Under the pieces are notes generated by a model. The model saw only the letters and a list, made by a program, of their open reading frames with translations, searched no databases and was not told the DNA's origin. Below, piece by piece: positions 18,551 through 27,549 of a DNA stretch of 52,931 nt (its first letter is position 1; each line of letters opens with the position of its first letter). Source of the stretch: Akkermansia muciniphila (GTDB taxonomy: Bacteria; Verrucomicrobiota; Verrucomicrobiia; Limisphaerales; UBA9464); NCBI GenBank assembly GCA_945883815.1, contig CAMCYJ010000019.1, positions 1 through 52,931 of the forward strand, in the 5' to 3' direction. Position numbers and translations under genes: made by a program.

Positions 18551-19354
18551 ATGCCCTCCTTCTCCCGATACGCCGGCATTTATTCCGCGCTCATCCGCTA
18601 CTCGTTGATCCACGAGATGCAGTTCAAGGTGAACTTCCTCCTGTGGATCGTTGTTGAGGCTCTGTGGTTCGGACTTCAACTGGCATTCATGACCGTTCTC
18701 TACGGGCATACCGACCAAATCGCCGGCTGGTCCCGGTGGGAGGTTGTCCTGCTCGTCGGCTGCAACCAGTTCATCCAGCAGCTCTTCCACACCCTCTTCG
18801 TCACCAATTTGTCCAACCTCTCCGAATTGATTCGCAAGGGGACTCTCGACCTGTTGCTCCTGCAACCGGTGAACACCCGCTTCCTCATCTCGGTGAAAAA
18901 GTTCGAGATCGGCAACATCGTCAACGCCCTGATGGGCCTGGTGGTCATCGCCTATGCGTTGGCCCAGTTGGGACGGGTACCGACGCCGGCCCAGTGGTTG
19001 GGTTTCGTGGTGGTGTGCCTGGCCGGCCTGAGCGTGCACTACTCGCTGATGTTCCTCCTGGCCTGCATCTCCTTCTGGACCGTCCGGGCTCAGGGCATCG
19101 TTTGGGGGTATTACAACCTCTTCAACATCGCTCGCCTGCCGGCGGAGGCCTTCCCGCGGGGCGCCTACCGGGCCGTCTTCACCTGGGTCTTGCCCATGCT
19201 GCTGGTGTCCAACGTCCCGGCCAAGCTGCTCGCCCAGCGTCTTGCCTCGCCGTGGGAATGGCTCGCCTTGCTGGGCATGGCCGCGGCTTGCTTCGTGGTC
19301 AGCGAACTCTTCTGGCGCTTTTCCCTTCGCCATTACACCAGCGCCAGCGCCTAG
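18551..19354 (+). CDS. ABC-2 family transporter permease (second of two)
   Basis: 267 residues from the ATG at 18551. It is the same family as the preceding gene: N-terminal YSLIHEMQFKVNFLLW, then the coupling motif ELIRKGTLDLLLLQPVNTRF, which is the canonical form of the ATPase-contact motif, and six hydrophobic segments. Two different permeases in tandem usually form one exporter with a single ATPase. The substrate is not inferable. It converges on the methyltransferase gene, 45 bases away. Confidence 0.88.
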   Translation: MPSFSRYAGIYSALIRYSLIHEMQFKVNFLLWIVVEALWFGLQLAFMTVLYGHTDQIAGWSRWEVVLLVGCNQFIQQLFHTLFVTNLSNLSELIRKGTLDLLLLQPVNTRFLISVKKFEIGNIVNALMGLVVIAYALAQLGRVPTPAQWLGFVVVCLAGLSVHYSLMFLLACISFWTVRAQGIVWGYYNLFNIARLPAEAFPRGAYRAVFTWVLPMLLVSNVPAKLLAQRLASPWEWLALLGMAAACFVVSELFWRFSLRHYTSASA

Positions 19355-19399
19355 CAACCCGCTGGCCCGAGTGGGGCCCCAGTAGGGTCCGGGTGGTGA

Positions 19400-20545
19400 T
19401 CAGGGGCTGGTTGCCGGGGCTGGGACCTTTACGGTCTTCGCCGGCGCAAAGCGGTAATGGCTGACATGCCACTCATTGCCGTCGCGGAAATTCCACAGCT
19501 CGGCGCAGGCCATGAAGAAGACCCTCCAATAGACCCACCAACGGGTTTCCTGGTCCGCTCCATAAGTCTCGGCGAGGATGCGTCGGACTTCCGTCTCGTG
19601 GGCGTCCATGTTCTCCAGCCATTGGTTGGCCGTGCGACCATAATGCCGGCCGTTCACCACCCAGTGATCCTCAAGCCGCAGGTCCTCGTTGAAATAGAGC
19701 AGCAAATCGTCGCTAGGCATGATGCCTCCGGTGAAGAAGTAGCGGGCCATCCAGTCGCTGGAGCTCCGGGGGATGAAGTGGTAGGCGTATTCCCGGTGAG
19801 TGAAGATGTGGACGAACAGGCGTCCGTCGGGGCGGAGCCAGCGGGCGATGTTGGCCAAGAGCTGCCGGTAATTCTTCATGTGCTCGAACATCTCCACCGA
19901 GACGACCCGGTCGAATTGCCCATCGCCGCCGGGGGGCTCGAAGCGGTTCATGTCACAGGTGATGATCTTCAGGTTGCCGAGTCCTCTCCGGAGGGCCTCC
20001 CCTTCGATGTATTCCCGCTGCGTGCGCGAATTGGACACCCCCGTGATCCGGGAGTTCGGATAATGCGAGGCCATCCACAGTGAGAGCGATCCCCAGCCGC
20101 AACCCAACTCCAGAATGGTCTGCCCATCGGCCAGGCCCGCGCGCTCGCAGGTGAGGGCGAGCATGATGTCCTCGGCCTCGGCCAGGCTTTCCTGGAAGGT
20201 GTGGTAGTAGCAGCTCGAGTATTTGAAACGCGGACCGAGGCACAGTTGGTATAAGCGGGTGGGAACCTCGTAGTGCTGTTCGTTGGCGGCCGCGGTCTCG
20301 ATGGCGATGGGCGACTCGGACAGCTCTCGGATCAACTGCATCCGGTGTGCACGCTGTGCCTCGACATCCCCGTGAGCCGCCTCTTCGGTCAATCGCTCCT
20401 GCAGCAATCGCCGGATTCCGAATCGGATCAGGGAATCAGGCAGGACATTGGCCTCGAGCAAACGGTCGAGCAGGCTGGGGTCTAAATCTTTCGCAGACGA
20501 CGAAGCCGGGTCGGGCGCGGGGAGCGAACTCATGATGGGATCCAT
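19400..20545 (-). CDS. CFA-synthase/coclaurine-N-methyltransferase-like SAM methyltransferase
   Basis: 381 residues from the ATG at 20545 (another at 20533; an extended frame to 20635 lacks support). The SAM-binding motif is [16 protein letters not shown], preceded by the family segment FKYSSCYYH. The C-terminal half ([26 protein letters not shown] and final NGDEWHVS-like [10 protein letters not shown]) resembles plant coclaurine/tetrahydroprotoberberine N-methyltransferases more than classical cyclopropane-fatty-acid synthase. Those plant enzymes are known relatives of CFA synthases. It has a helical N-terminal extension of about 90 residues. The methyl acceptor is unknown: lipid or amine. 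It is transcribed divergently from the sugar-dehydrogenase gene. Confidence 0.85.
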   Translation of the reverse strand: MDPIMSSLPAPDPASSSAKDLDPSLLDRLLEANVLPDSLIRFGIRRLLQERLTEEAAHGDVEAQRAHRMQLIRELSESPIAIETAAANEQHYEVPTRLYQLCLGPRFKYSSCYYHTFQESLAEAEDIMLALTCERAGLADGQTILELGCGWGSLSLWMASHYPNSRITGVSNSRTQREYIEGEALRRGLGNLKIITCDMNRFEPPGGDGQFDRVVSVEMFEHMKNYRQLLANIARWLRPDGRLFVHIFTHREYAYHFIPRSSSDWMARYFFTGGIMPSDDLLLYFNEDLRLEDHWVVNGRHYGRTANQWLENMDAHETEVRRILAETYGADQETRWWVYWRVFFMACAELWNFRDGNEWHVSHYRFAPAKTVKVPAPATSP

Positions 20546-20615
20546 CCATCGCCCAGATCGCCTCCGGGTCAATACGTCTTGTCGGGTCGGTTGCGTTCGA
20601 AGCCAGGGAGGGCAA

Positions 20616-20635
20616 GATTGAAACCAATCGTTCAA
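20616..20635. promoter_or_regulatory. Overlapping short dyads between divergent genes
   Basis: GATTG-aaac-CAATC (20616-20629) and TTGAA-n8-TTCAA (20618-20635) overlap in the 107-base region between the divergent methyltransferase and sugar-dehydrogenase genes. They may be a regulator binding site. The evidence is symmetry and position only. Confidence 0.3.
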
Positions 20636-20652
20636 ACCGCTACCTCTGCACC

Positions 20653-21951
20653 ATGTCTTCGCGTTGCCTTGCCCTTGCTCTGGCCCTCTTGGGAACGGTC
20701 AGCCTCCATGCGGCCCCCCAGGTTTCCCTCACCCGGGTCGCTGGCGGCCTGACATCGCCGTTGTCCTACGTGCCCCTTCCGGATGGACGGGCGTTGATCG
20801 TCGATCAGCCCGGTTTCATCCGACTCCTCGAAAAACCCGGCCAACTGCGCGAAAGCCCGGTCCTCACCCTCACGCCCCGGCTCAGTCCCCTCAACCACGG
20901 GGCCTTTGATGAGCGCGGAGTATTGAGTCTGGTTCTGCACCCCAAGTTCCAGAAGAACCGTCGGGTGCTGGTTTCCTACACCGCCCCCCGGAGGTCTTCT
21001 GCCCCGGCCGACTGGGATTGCACCCTGCGGATCTCGGAGTTCACCGCCTCCCCGGGAGAGCCCTTCACCATCGATCCGTCGACGGAGACGATTCGCCTGG
21101 AGATCGACAAGCCTTATGCCAACCACAACGGGGGCCGGATGGCCTTCGGACCCGATGGTTTCCTCTACATCGGCGTGGGTGACGGCGGGAATGGCAATGA
21201 CGACGGCAAGCGTCCTGACATGGGCAACGGTCAGAACCTGGACACCCTCTTGGGCAAGATTCTGCGCATCGACATCAACACGCCCGAGGGACACCGCATC
21301 CCCAAGGGCAACCCCTTTGCCGACGGAAAGAAAGCCCGTCCGGAGATCTGGGCCTACGGGATCCGCAATCCGTGGGGCCTGTCCTTCGACCGCGGGGGCG
21401 ACCACGCCCTCTACTCGGCCGATGTCGGTCAGACGATGTGGGAAGAGGTCAACGTGATCCAGAAAGGGGGCAATCACGGTTGGCGCTTGCGCGAGGGATT
21501 CATCGGCTTCAACCCGAAAGCCGCCGACAAGCCCCCGGCTGAGGTTCCCCCAACGGGTCTCCACGGCGAGTCCTTCGTCTCTCCGGTGGCCGTCTACAAG
21601 AACCGCAATGGGTTCAAGAAGGACCCCGAGGCCTACGGCATCAGCGTCACCGGTGGGTTTGTCTATCGGGGCAAAGCGCTGCCGGAATTGACCGGAGACT
21701 ATGTCTTTGGCGATTGGGGTCGGATTTGGGGAGTTCCCGGCGGGACCTTGCTGGTAGCCCATCGGCCCAAGTCGGGTCCGGGCCCGTGGACTGTGGAACC
21801 CTTGAAGCTGGGCACCCCTTCCAAGGTGGCTTCCTACATCATTGGTTTCGGCGAAGACAACGAGGGGGAACTCTACGTGTTGACCAACGGAAACATTGGT
21901 CTCACCGCGGGCAAAGGCGAGGTCTGGAAGCTCGTCCCGGCCACACCCTGA
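20653..21951 (+). CDS. PQQ-dependent sugar dehydrogenase (GSDH family), exported
   Basis: 432 residues. The signal peptide is [20 protein letters not shown]. The mature protein has the glucose/sorbosone dehydrogenase six-bladed propeller: [31 protein letters not shown], the hallmark [23 protein letters not shown] (shown in parts: [10 protein letters not shown] and [10 protein letters not shown]), [12 protein letters not shown] and [13 protein letters not shown]. Family members oxidise aldoses with PQQ in the periplasm or outside the cell. No PQQ-biosynthesis gene is in the window, so the cofactor would come from elsewhere. The electron acceptor is unknown. Confidence 0.9.
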   Translation: MSSRCLALALALLGTVSLHAAPQVSLTRVAGGLTSPLSYVPLPDGRALIVDQPGFIRLLEKPGQLRESPVLTLTPRLSPLNHGAFDERGVLSLVLHPKFQKNRRVLVSYTAPRRSSAPADWDCTLRISEFTASPGEPFTIDPSTETIRLEIDKPYANHNGGRMAFGPDGFLYIGVGDGGNGNDDGKRPDMGNGQNLDTLLGKILRIDINTPEGHRIPKGNPFADGKKARPEIWAYGIRNPWGLSFDRGGDHALYSADVGQTMWEEVNVIQKGGNHGWRLREGFIGFNPKAADKPPAEVPPTGLHGESFVSPVAVYKNRNGFKKDPEAYGISVTGGFVYRGKALPELTGDYVFGDWGRIWGVPGGTLLVAHRPKSGPGPWTVEPLKLGTPSKVASYIIGFGEDNEGELYVLTNGNIGLTAGKGEVWKLVPATP

Positions 21952-22066
21952 TCTCCGCCCGGATGGTCCAGATGGCCGTCCGAATCCGGTTCTGGAACGG
22001 TTCCTTGAACGTCATCGGACCCGATCCTGCTGGGTGACCCCCGGTCTTAAGGTCGTCGATGGCGGG

Positions 22067-23008
22067 TCACCGTCGGCCCGGGGAGCCTGATTGCAGCGAA
22101 AGGACCACCGCGGCCAAGATCAGGGCGCCCCCGATTGCCCGGGCCAGCAGCACCCGCGGCCCGGATTCCCGACGTTCCGAATTGCCGAACCAGGAGCCCG
22201 CCCACCAAACCAATGCCAGGCTCCACAGTCCTCGGGTTCCATAGACGACATTGACCCCGGCGGCATCCCGCCAGGTGGCAATGGTGCCGGTGATGAGCAG
22301 AGCCTGGATGGCGGATAAGGCCGTCGCCAAGCCGATCCAGCGCCAGGCCCTGGGAGGAGCCGTCAGGGAAGCGGCGGCCTGCCGGAAAATAGAGAGGTGT
22401 CGGGTCTCCGGACGGGCTTTGAAGCCCAACAGCGGCAGCACCAGGATCGATTCGAGAGCCAAAGCCCCGAACAGCAGGGACAAGAAGTTGAGCACACCGA
22501 ATTCGGCGGCCCACATTTGGATCAGGACATCGGTCACCGCGAAGGATCCTGCGCATAACAAGGCCAGCAGGGTGGTCCATCCGGTTCGGCGGCCGGGTTT
22601 GAAATCGGTCAGTCCGGTGATCAAAACGCCCGCGCTGGTCAGCACTGCCGCCGTCCATTGACCACCCGACATCGGCCACCCGAATGCAAAATGAGCGATC
22701 AGGGCCACAAACACCACCTTCACCCCCAGGAGGGGCGTGGCCACGGACACATCTCCCACACGCAGGGCGGCGACGTTGAACAAGTGCCCCGCGACGAAGG
22801 TGCTCGCTGTCACGAAGGGCAGGTGCAGGCGATCCCAGGGGATCGGGTGGGGGTCCCAAGCCATCAAGGGCAGGAACAGTAGGCCAAGGATGACATTGTT
22901 GACCACCACCGCATGGGAGAGCGATGCCCCCTCAGCGAAGGCCCGCTTGAAGACCATCGAACCGGCGGCGAAGGCGATGGCGGCAATCAGCGGAAGAATC
23001 AGTTGCAT
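22067..23008 (-). CDS. EamA/DMT-family membrane transporter
   Basis: 313 residues, nearly all hydrophobic helices in two similar halves, as in drug/metabolite-transporter (EamA) proteins. The N-terminal half begins LPLIAAIAFAAGSMVFKRAF and ends each half with the Gly-rich motif LTSAGVLITGL or AIGGALILAAVVL. About ten membrane helices are expected for the family. Substrates of this family range from amino acids to nucleosides and sugars; none can be assigned here. The gene stands alone on the minus strand and converges on the sugar dehydrogenase. Confidence 0.85.
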   Translation of the reverse strand: MQLILPLIAAIAFAAGSMVFKRAFAEGASLSHAVVVNNVILGLLFLPLMAWDPHPIPWDRLHLPFVTASTFVAGHLFNVAALRVGDVSVATPLLGVKVVFVALIAHFAFGWPMSGGQWTAAVLTSAGVLITGLTDFKPGRRTGWTTLLALLCAGSFAVTDVLIQMWAAEFGVLNFLSLLFGALALESILVLPLLGFKARPETRHLSIFRQAAASLTAPPRAWRWIGLATALSAIQALLITGTIATWRDAAGVNVVYGTRGLWSLALVWWAGSWFGNSERRESGPRVLLARAIGGALILAAVVLSLQSGSPGRR

Positions 23009-23114
23009 CGGGCAGGCCCAAACTCCGTCACCGCAGGAAAACTCTCAATCCCAACCCGTTTCCGTGCTTGGCACTTCAAATCCATCCAAAAGGTCACTAC
23101 AGTGGCCCCTGTCG

Positions 23115-23633
23115 TTGAACGAATCCCTCTCCAACAATTTGCAAGTCGAGCATGGCGTCCGTGCGGCGCAAGGCTGGTTTGAACTCGGTTTGGCGGCCGA
23201 GGCCGAGGCGGAGATTTCTCGTCTTCCCGGTTCGGCCCAGCGCCTGCCCGAGGTACTTAAGCTGCGGTTCCACGCAGCCCGCGCCTGCAAGCGGCACGAA
23301 GATGCCCTGGAAGTCGCCCAGGCCCTCATGGAGGTCGCTCATGATGAGTTGTGGGGTTGGCTCTACCGTTCTCAGGCGTTGCATTGGTTGGGACGCACTG
23401 TCGAAGCCTACGACCAACTCCTGCCGCTCCAGCGTCGATGGCCTCGAGCCTTTGAAATTCCCTACGACTTGGCTTGCTACTGCTCCCAATCGGACCGAAT
23501 CGATACCGCCGGCGAGTGGTTCGTCAAGGCGTTCAAACTCACCAAGCACCCGGCCGCCGTCAAATCGATGGCTTTAGCCGATCCCGACCTCAAACCCCTT
23601 TGGCCTGACATCGAAGCCGGCCGTTTGGGCTGA
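23115..23633 (+). CDS. TPR-like repeat protein with non-ATG start
   Basis: About 172 residues. No ATG starts the frame before residue 70 of the conserved-looking region, so a TTG at 23115 (then NESLSNNLQVEHG) or a GTG at 23064 must serve; I prefer the TTG but am not sure. The protein is a helical-hairpin repeat of tetratricopeptide type: AAQGWFELGLAAEAEAEI, AARACKRHEDALEVAQAL, RSQALHWLGRTVEAYDQL and DLACYCSQSDRIDTAGEWF. No signal peptide or enzyme domain is seen. It is probably a protein-interaction module. The HAD phosphatase gene follows 44 bases later. Confidence 0.7.
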   Translation: MNESLSNNLQVEHGVRAAQGWFELGLAAEAEAEISRLPGSAQRLPEVLKLRFHAARACKRHEDALEVAQALMEVAHDELWGWLYRSQALHWLGRTVEAYDQLLPLQRRWPRAFEIPYDLACYCSQSDRIDTAGEWFVKAFKLTKHPAAVKSMALADPDLKPLWPDIEAGRLG

Positions 23634-23677
23634 GTTCGTGCACCCGGTCCGTCTAGGAATCTTTTTTTCAAATCCCC

Positions 23678-24364
23678 ATGATCCGATTGGTATTGTTCGA
23701 TATTGACGGGACCCTCATCCGGACGGGAGGAGCTGGCGTGCACGCCTTCGGTCGGACGGCCGAACTGCTTTACGGCGTGCCCGGCGTAGCTGAGCGCACT
23801 CATTTCCATGGGCGAACCGATACGGCACTCGTCCGGGAGTTCTTCCTGAGCAATGGCCTGCAAGGTCGTTCCTGGGACATCCGGCATTTCCTCGATGCCT
23901 ACGTCTTCCTGCTCGATCATCGCCTTCAGCAAAATCGAGGTGAGATCTGCCCGGGGGTTCCGCAATTCCTCCAAGCGTTGAAGGAGATGCCAGAGCCACC
24001 CGCCATGGGCCTCCTGACGGGCAACATTCGTCTCGGAGCCAAGATCAAGCTCGGGGCTCATTCTTTGTGGGGAGACTGGATGTGCGGAGCCTTTGCCGAC
24101 GATCACGACGACCGCAACCAATTGGCCCGCATCGCCCGCGACCGGGCCTCGCGTCAGCTCGGACGCCGTCTTGAAGGCCCTGAAATAGTGGTCATCGGAG
24201 ACACACACCGAGACGTTGAATGCGCCCAAGCCATCGGAGCCCAGAGTCTCGGGGTCTGCACAGGCGGCGGCTCGCCGGAAGAACTCCGCAAGGCCGGAGC
24301 CACGTGGGTGGTGACGGACCTGGGGGAATTCCCGATGAATAGCCTTCAAGAGCAGCGGAACTGA
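23678..24364 (+). CDS. HAD family hydrolase (phosphoglycolate-phosphatase-like)
   Basis: 228 residues. All HAD motifs are visible: motif I LFDIDGTLI (Asp8 nucleophile, Asp10), motif II LLTGN, the motif III Lys in GAKIKLG, and motif IV VVIGDTHRDVECA. The cap domain lies between motifs I and II, as in the Gph/PgmB subfamily. It should remove phosphate from a small metabolite, with phosphoglycolate the typical member's substrate. It is cytoplasmic. Substrate identity is inferred only from family resemblance, so no symbol is given. Confidence 0.88.
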   Translation: MIRLVLFDIDGTLIRTGGAGVHAFGRTAELLYGVPGVAERTHFHGRTDTALVREFFLSNGLQGRSWDIRHFLDAYVFLLDHRLQQNRGEICPGVPQFLQALKEMPEPPAMGLLTGNIRLGAKIKLGAHSLWGDWMCGAFADDHDDRNQLARIARDRASRQLGRRLEGPEIVVIGDTHRDVECAQAIGAQSLGVCTGGGSPEELRKAGATWVVTDLGEFPMNSLQEQRN

Positions 24365-24448
24365 TTTTCACGGGCCCGTTCATGAGAGGGTCTCCGATGC
24401 CGAGCCACCCACTTCTCGAGGCCCTTGCCTGACGTGGATTCACTTTCG

Positions 24449-24470
24449 TTGTGTGAACAAGTGTGAACAA
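24449..24470. promoter_or_regulatory. Tandem decamer with TTGT-N4-ACAA dyad upstream of pilM
   Basis: GTGTGAACAA occurs twice with no spacer (24451-24460 and 24461-24470). The first copy with the preceding TT forms the dyad TTGT-GTGA-ACAA. A 10-base period puts both copies on the same face of the helix, as in cooperative regulator sites. It lies about 160 bases upstream of the pilM start and just before a candidate promoter. Binding is inferred. Confidence 0.45.
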
Positions 24471-24497
24471 GTTTTGTCCGGGTGCCGTCTTTTGTGT

Positions 24498-24526
24498 TTG
24501 ACCCTTCACTCGGCTTTCTTTAGCTA
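24498..24526 (+). promoter_or_regulatory. Candidate promoter for the pilM-secretin block
   Basis: TTGACC at 24498-24503 is a good -35 hexamer. A weak -10 (TAGCTA at 24521-24526) follows at the ideal 17-base spacing. The -10 is poor, so this is tentative. Confidence 0.25.
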
Positions 24527-24628
24527 CACGGCTACATCCGTGATCGCTCGCCGCTAGGCACGCCTCGCTCGAGCGTTTTTTAGTCCTTGGAGGACTAGAA
24601 TTTTCAATCGGATCGCGCTCACAGCCAA

Positions 24629-26515
24629 ATGCTAAAAGCCAAAACGTTTCTGGGGATCGACTTCGGGGCTGGTACCCTGAAGATCGCTGAGTTCGAACCC
24701 GCCGATGGCGGCGGTTTGAAGCTCCTCCGCTTTGGCGTGCGCGCCTTAGGCCTCCCCGGCTCCCAAGATGCAGCCCGCGACGGAGTGCTCAAGCGCGCCT
24801 TGGGCGAACTCTTGGCTGAGGGTGGCTTTGTTTCGCGCCAGGCCAACATCTCCGCTCCGGGCTATCAGGTATTCTCCAAGTTTGTCAAACTGCCCCCGGT
24901 TGACGCCTCGAAGATCTCCCAGATCATCCAGTACGAGGCTCAGCAGAACGTTCCCTTCCCGCTGACCGAAAGCGCCTGGGATCATCAGGTCTTGGGTACC
25001 GCCGCCGACGGGGCTCGTGAGGTGCTTCTGGTGGCCATCAAGGCCGAGGTGGTCGAAAAGCTCTTCGCGGTGGGCGAATCGGTTGGCCTGAAGATGGAAG
25101 TGGTGGATGCGTCGATGGCCGCACTGGCCAACGCATTCCGTTACAACTACGGAGATGTCGAGGGTTGCAGCCTTTTGATTGATATCGGAGCCAAGACCAG
25201 CAACGTCCTGCTCTTCGAGAAGAACAAGTTCTACGTCCGCACGGTCCCGGTCGGGGCCAATACCATTACCCAGGAATACTCGGCCGAGTCCAAGGTGCCG
25301 TTCGCCGAGGCCGAGAAATTCAAGATCGCCCAGGGTTTTGTCAGTTTGGGCGGTGCTTACGAAGAGCCTGATGATGCGAAGGTGGCCGCCGTTTCCAAGG
25401 TCGCCCGCAACGTCCTCACCCGCCTGCACATGCAGGTCAATCAGACGGTGCAGTTTTACCGAACCCAGCAGGGAGGATCAGCTCCCCAGAGGGTTTATTT
25501 GTGCGGTGGCGGCTCGGTGATGGCCTATTCGGCTGAGTTTTTCCAAGAAAAGCTCAACCTGCCTGTCGAGTATTTCAGCCCGTTCCGCAACATTCAGATC
25601 GATCCTTCGGTCAACGTCGAGGAGTTGGAGAAATCGGCTTCTTTATTCGGGGAAGTGGTGGGTCTGGGGTTGCGCAACATTGCCGACTGCCCTGTCGAAC
25701 TGAACCTCCTGCCCAAGAGCTCCAAGGCACGGCAGGATTTCAACTCCAAGAAGCCATTCCTCATCGCTGCCGCCTTTGTTGCCGCCGCCGGGGTTTGGGC
25801 CGCTGGCCTCTTCTATAGCAAGGTGGCTACGGTTCGTCGCGAGGGGTTGGCCACCATTTCCGAGAAGGTCGAGCCTTTGGCCCGAGTCGAAACTTCGCTC
25901 AAGGGCGAAGAGCTGAAGCTGGCCGAGGTTCGAAAGCAGACGGATCAACTCGGGGCTTGGCTTTCTGAACGCGCCTATTGGCCCGACATCCTCATCGAGG
26001 TCCGGAGCATTCTGAAGGCGACCGAGTCGGAGTCTTCCCAGAAACTGGGTGTTCCCGTGGGTATTTGGGTCGATACGTTCTATTCGACCGAGCCCCCGAA
26101 GCCCGAGGTGGCCGCGGCCGAAGAAGAAGGCCCCAAGGTCATTACCATGAGCCGAGAGCTCATGGCTCGTTACGGACTTCTCCCCAAAACTGCCGTTGCG
26201 GGCGGTGAGGGTGGCGAAGGAGGCGCTTCGGCTGAAGGCGGTTCGGCCGCCGGTGGAGCTGCCAAAGCCAAGTCGTCCGCCTCGACCAATGAGGTCGCCG
26301 TGTTGAACTTGAGCATCCGGGCAGTCAATCTCCAGAAAGTGAAGCAGGAGGCCAACGGTCAGATCGCTTATGATCTGGAGAAGCTGGCCAAGGCCAGTCC
26401 GCTATTCGATGCGTCGGAGACCCAGCTCTCTGGCAACCTTGAGCAGGTCGATGACACCACTGCGACCTTCACCTTCCCCCTGAAGCTCAAGCTCAAGCGT
26501 CCCATCAAGCTCTGA
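24629..26515 (+). CDS. pilM: PilM-like actin-fold protein with PilN-like membrane tail (Amuc_1101-like)
   Basis: 628 residues, far longer than a typical PilM (about 350). Residues 1-350 are the PilM/FtsA-like actin-type ATPase: FLGIDFGAGTLKIAEF (phosphate loop 1), ISQIIQYEAQQNVPFPL (the family hallmark), LLIDIGAKTSNVLLF, and RVYLCGGGSVM. A membrane helix follows at about 377-397 (PFLIAAAFVAAAGVWAAGLF), then a periplasmic helical stretch, an Ala/Gly/Glu-rich linker (about 525-552) and a folded end containing NLSIRAVNLQKVKQEANG. This layout is PilM fused to a PilN-like protein. It would anchor the cytoplasmic ring to the envelope. The next gene starts one base after its stop. Confidence 0.9.
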   Translation: MLKAKTFLGIDFGAGTLKIAEFEPADGGGLKLLRFGVRALGLPGSQDAARDGVLKRALGELLAEGGFVSRQANISAPGYQVFSKFVKLPPVDASKISQIIQYEAQQNVPFPLTESAWDHQVLGTAADGAREVLLVAIKAEVVEKLFAVGESVGLKMEVVDASMAALANAFRYNYGDVEGCSLLIDIGAKTSNVLLFEKNKFYVRTVPVGANTITQEYSAESKVPFAEAEKFKIAQGFVSLGGAYEEPDDAKVAAVSKVARNVLTRLHMQVNQTVQFYRTQQGGSAPQRVYLCGGGSVMAYSAEFFQEKLNLPVEYFSPFRNIQIDPSVNVEELEKSASLFGEVVGLGLRNIADCPVELNLLPKSSKARQDFNSKKPFLIAAAFVAAAGVWAAGLFYSKVATVRREGLATISEKVEPLARVETSLKGEELKLAEVRKQTDQLGAWLSERAYWPDILIEVRSILKATESESSQKLGVPVGIWVDTFYSTEPPKPEVAAAEEEGPKVITMSRELMARYGLLPKTAVAGGEGGEGGASAEGGSAAGGAAKAKSSASTNEVAVLNLSIRAVNLQKVKQEANGQIAYDLEKLAKASPLFDASETQLSGNLEQVDDTTATFTFPLKLKLKRPIKL

Positions 26516-26516
26516 T

Positions 26517-27530
26517 ATGTCTTGGATCAAGCGCAACCTAGCCTTCGTCATCAGCTTGGCTGTGGCGTTGGCCCTGCTTATAGGCGGGGCCGTCTACCTG
26601 CTCTCGGCGCAGTCAGAGGCCGAAGCAGCCACCGGCGAACTCGAGGCCAAGAAAAACGAGTACGACACGCTCGTCAAGCGGGAGCCCTACCCGAATTCGA
26701 AGAACATCGATGTGGCCAAAGCCGAGCAAGTTCGCTTCAACGATCTGAAGAATCAGTCATTGGTCACGTTCTCCCAATATCCGACATTTGGGCCTTTGGA
26801 TGACGCTTCCTTCAAGGCAATGCTGACTCGGACCATTGGTGATTTGGAGCGCTCCGCTGAGCGGAAGGGCGTCAAGTTGCCGTCGGGTTCCGATTCCACT
26901 TCGGGCTCCGGTTCGAAATACAACTTCACCTTCAACTCCCAACGCCGAGAACTGCGTCTGCCTCCCAGCACCCTCCAACCGCTCGCGCTGGCTCTGACCG
27001 ACATCCGTGAATTCTCGGACGTTCTCTTCGCCTCCAAGATCCACTCGCTGCTCTACATCAAACGCTCGGCCATCGGCACCAATGAGCCGGCCGGTTCCGG
27101 TGACATCCTCTCCAAGAAGGTCAGCACCAACACGGTCATCGGTGCGGGCATCCATCCCTACGAAGTACAATTCCAGTGCTTTAGCTCAGAACTTGGCGAG
27201 GTATTGACCCGCTTCGTGGGTGCCTCCAACGCGTATGTTCTCAAGACCCTCAACGTGGACCGTCCTTCATCCGAGGGTTCTGATTCCGCCGAGGCTGCCC
27301 CGGTCAATCCAGCCGCCGGCATGATGGCCATGATGAGCCGCTATGGACTGCGTCCAGGGATGGGTGCCATGCCTCCGATCCAGTCCAGTCCTGCAGCCGC
27401 TGCGCCCTCGGGCAAGGTGGGTGATATCGTTCTCGAGCAGAAACCCATCAAGGTCACCCTAGGCTTCGAGGTGGTGCGTCTCGCGCCTCCCCCGACAGCA
27501 ACTCAGGCTCCGAAGGCGACCCGCCGTTAG
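26517..27530 (+). CDS. Amuc_1100-like inner-membrane-anchored protein
   Basis: 337 residues. There is one N-terminal membrane helix (about 8-30, LAFVISLAVALALLIGG), a coiled-coil stalk (QSEAEAATGELEAKKNEYDTL), then two alpha/beta modules and an Ala/Pro-rich tail. The order of elements (FKAMLTRTIGDLERSAERKGV, LALTDIREFSDVLFASKIHSL, YEVQFQCFSSELGEVLTRF) matches what I recall of Akkermansia Amuc_1100. Its place between PilM-like and secretin genes is the same as in that organism. By analogy with PilN/PilO it probably forms the periplasmic alignment complex. Amuc_1100 is known as a host-active outer-membrane-fraction protein; whether that applies here is unknown. Confidence 0.82.
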   Translation: MSWIKRNLAFVISLAVALALLIGGAVYLLSAQSEAEAATGELEAKKNEYDTLVKREPYPNSKNIDVAKAEQVRFNDLKNQSLVTFSQYPTFGPLDDASFKAMLTRTIGDLERSAERKGVKLPSGSDSTSGSGSKYNFTFNSQRRELRLPPSTLQPLALALTDIREFSDVLFASKIHSLLYIKRSAIGTNEPAGSGDILSKKVSTNTVIGAGIHPYEVQFQCFSSELGEVLTRFVGASNAYVLKTLNVDRPSSEGSDSAEAAPVNPAAGMMAMMSRYGLRPGMGAMPPIQSSPAAAAPSGKVGDIVLEQKPIKVTLGFEVVRLAPPPTATQAPKATRR

Positions 27531-27549
27531 GCCGCAATTCCCGGAACCC

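Larger units (their letters stand above)
24365..24628. other. Leader and promoter region of the pilM-secretin block
   Basis: This is 264 bases without a gene. It holds a tandem decamer (24449-24470), a possible sigma-70-type promoter, and a small 6-bp inverted repeat TAGTCC-TTGGA-GGACTA at 24581-24597 close to the pilM start. A run TTTTTT at 24576-24581 follows the self-complementary CGCTCGAGCG, but the stem would be only three base pairs, so I do not call a terminator. Confidence 0.6.

Noticed and set aside
24566..24581. CGCTCGAGCG followed by T6 upstream of pilM, looking like a terminator
   Set aside because: The palindrome has no room for a loop: only three base pairs could form.
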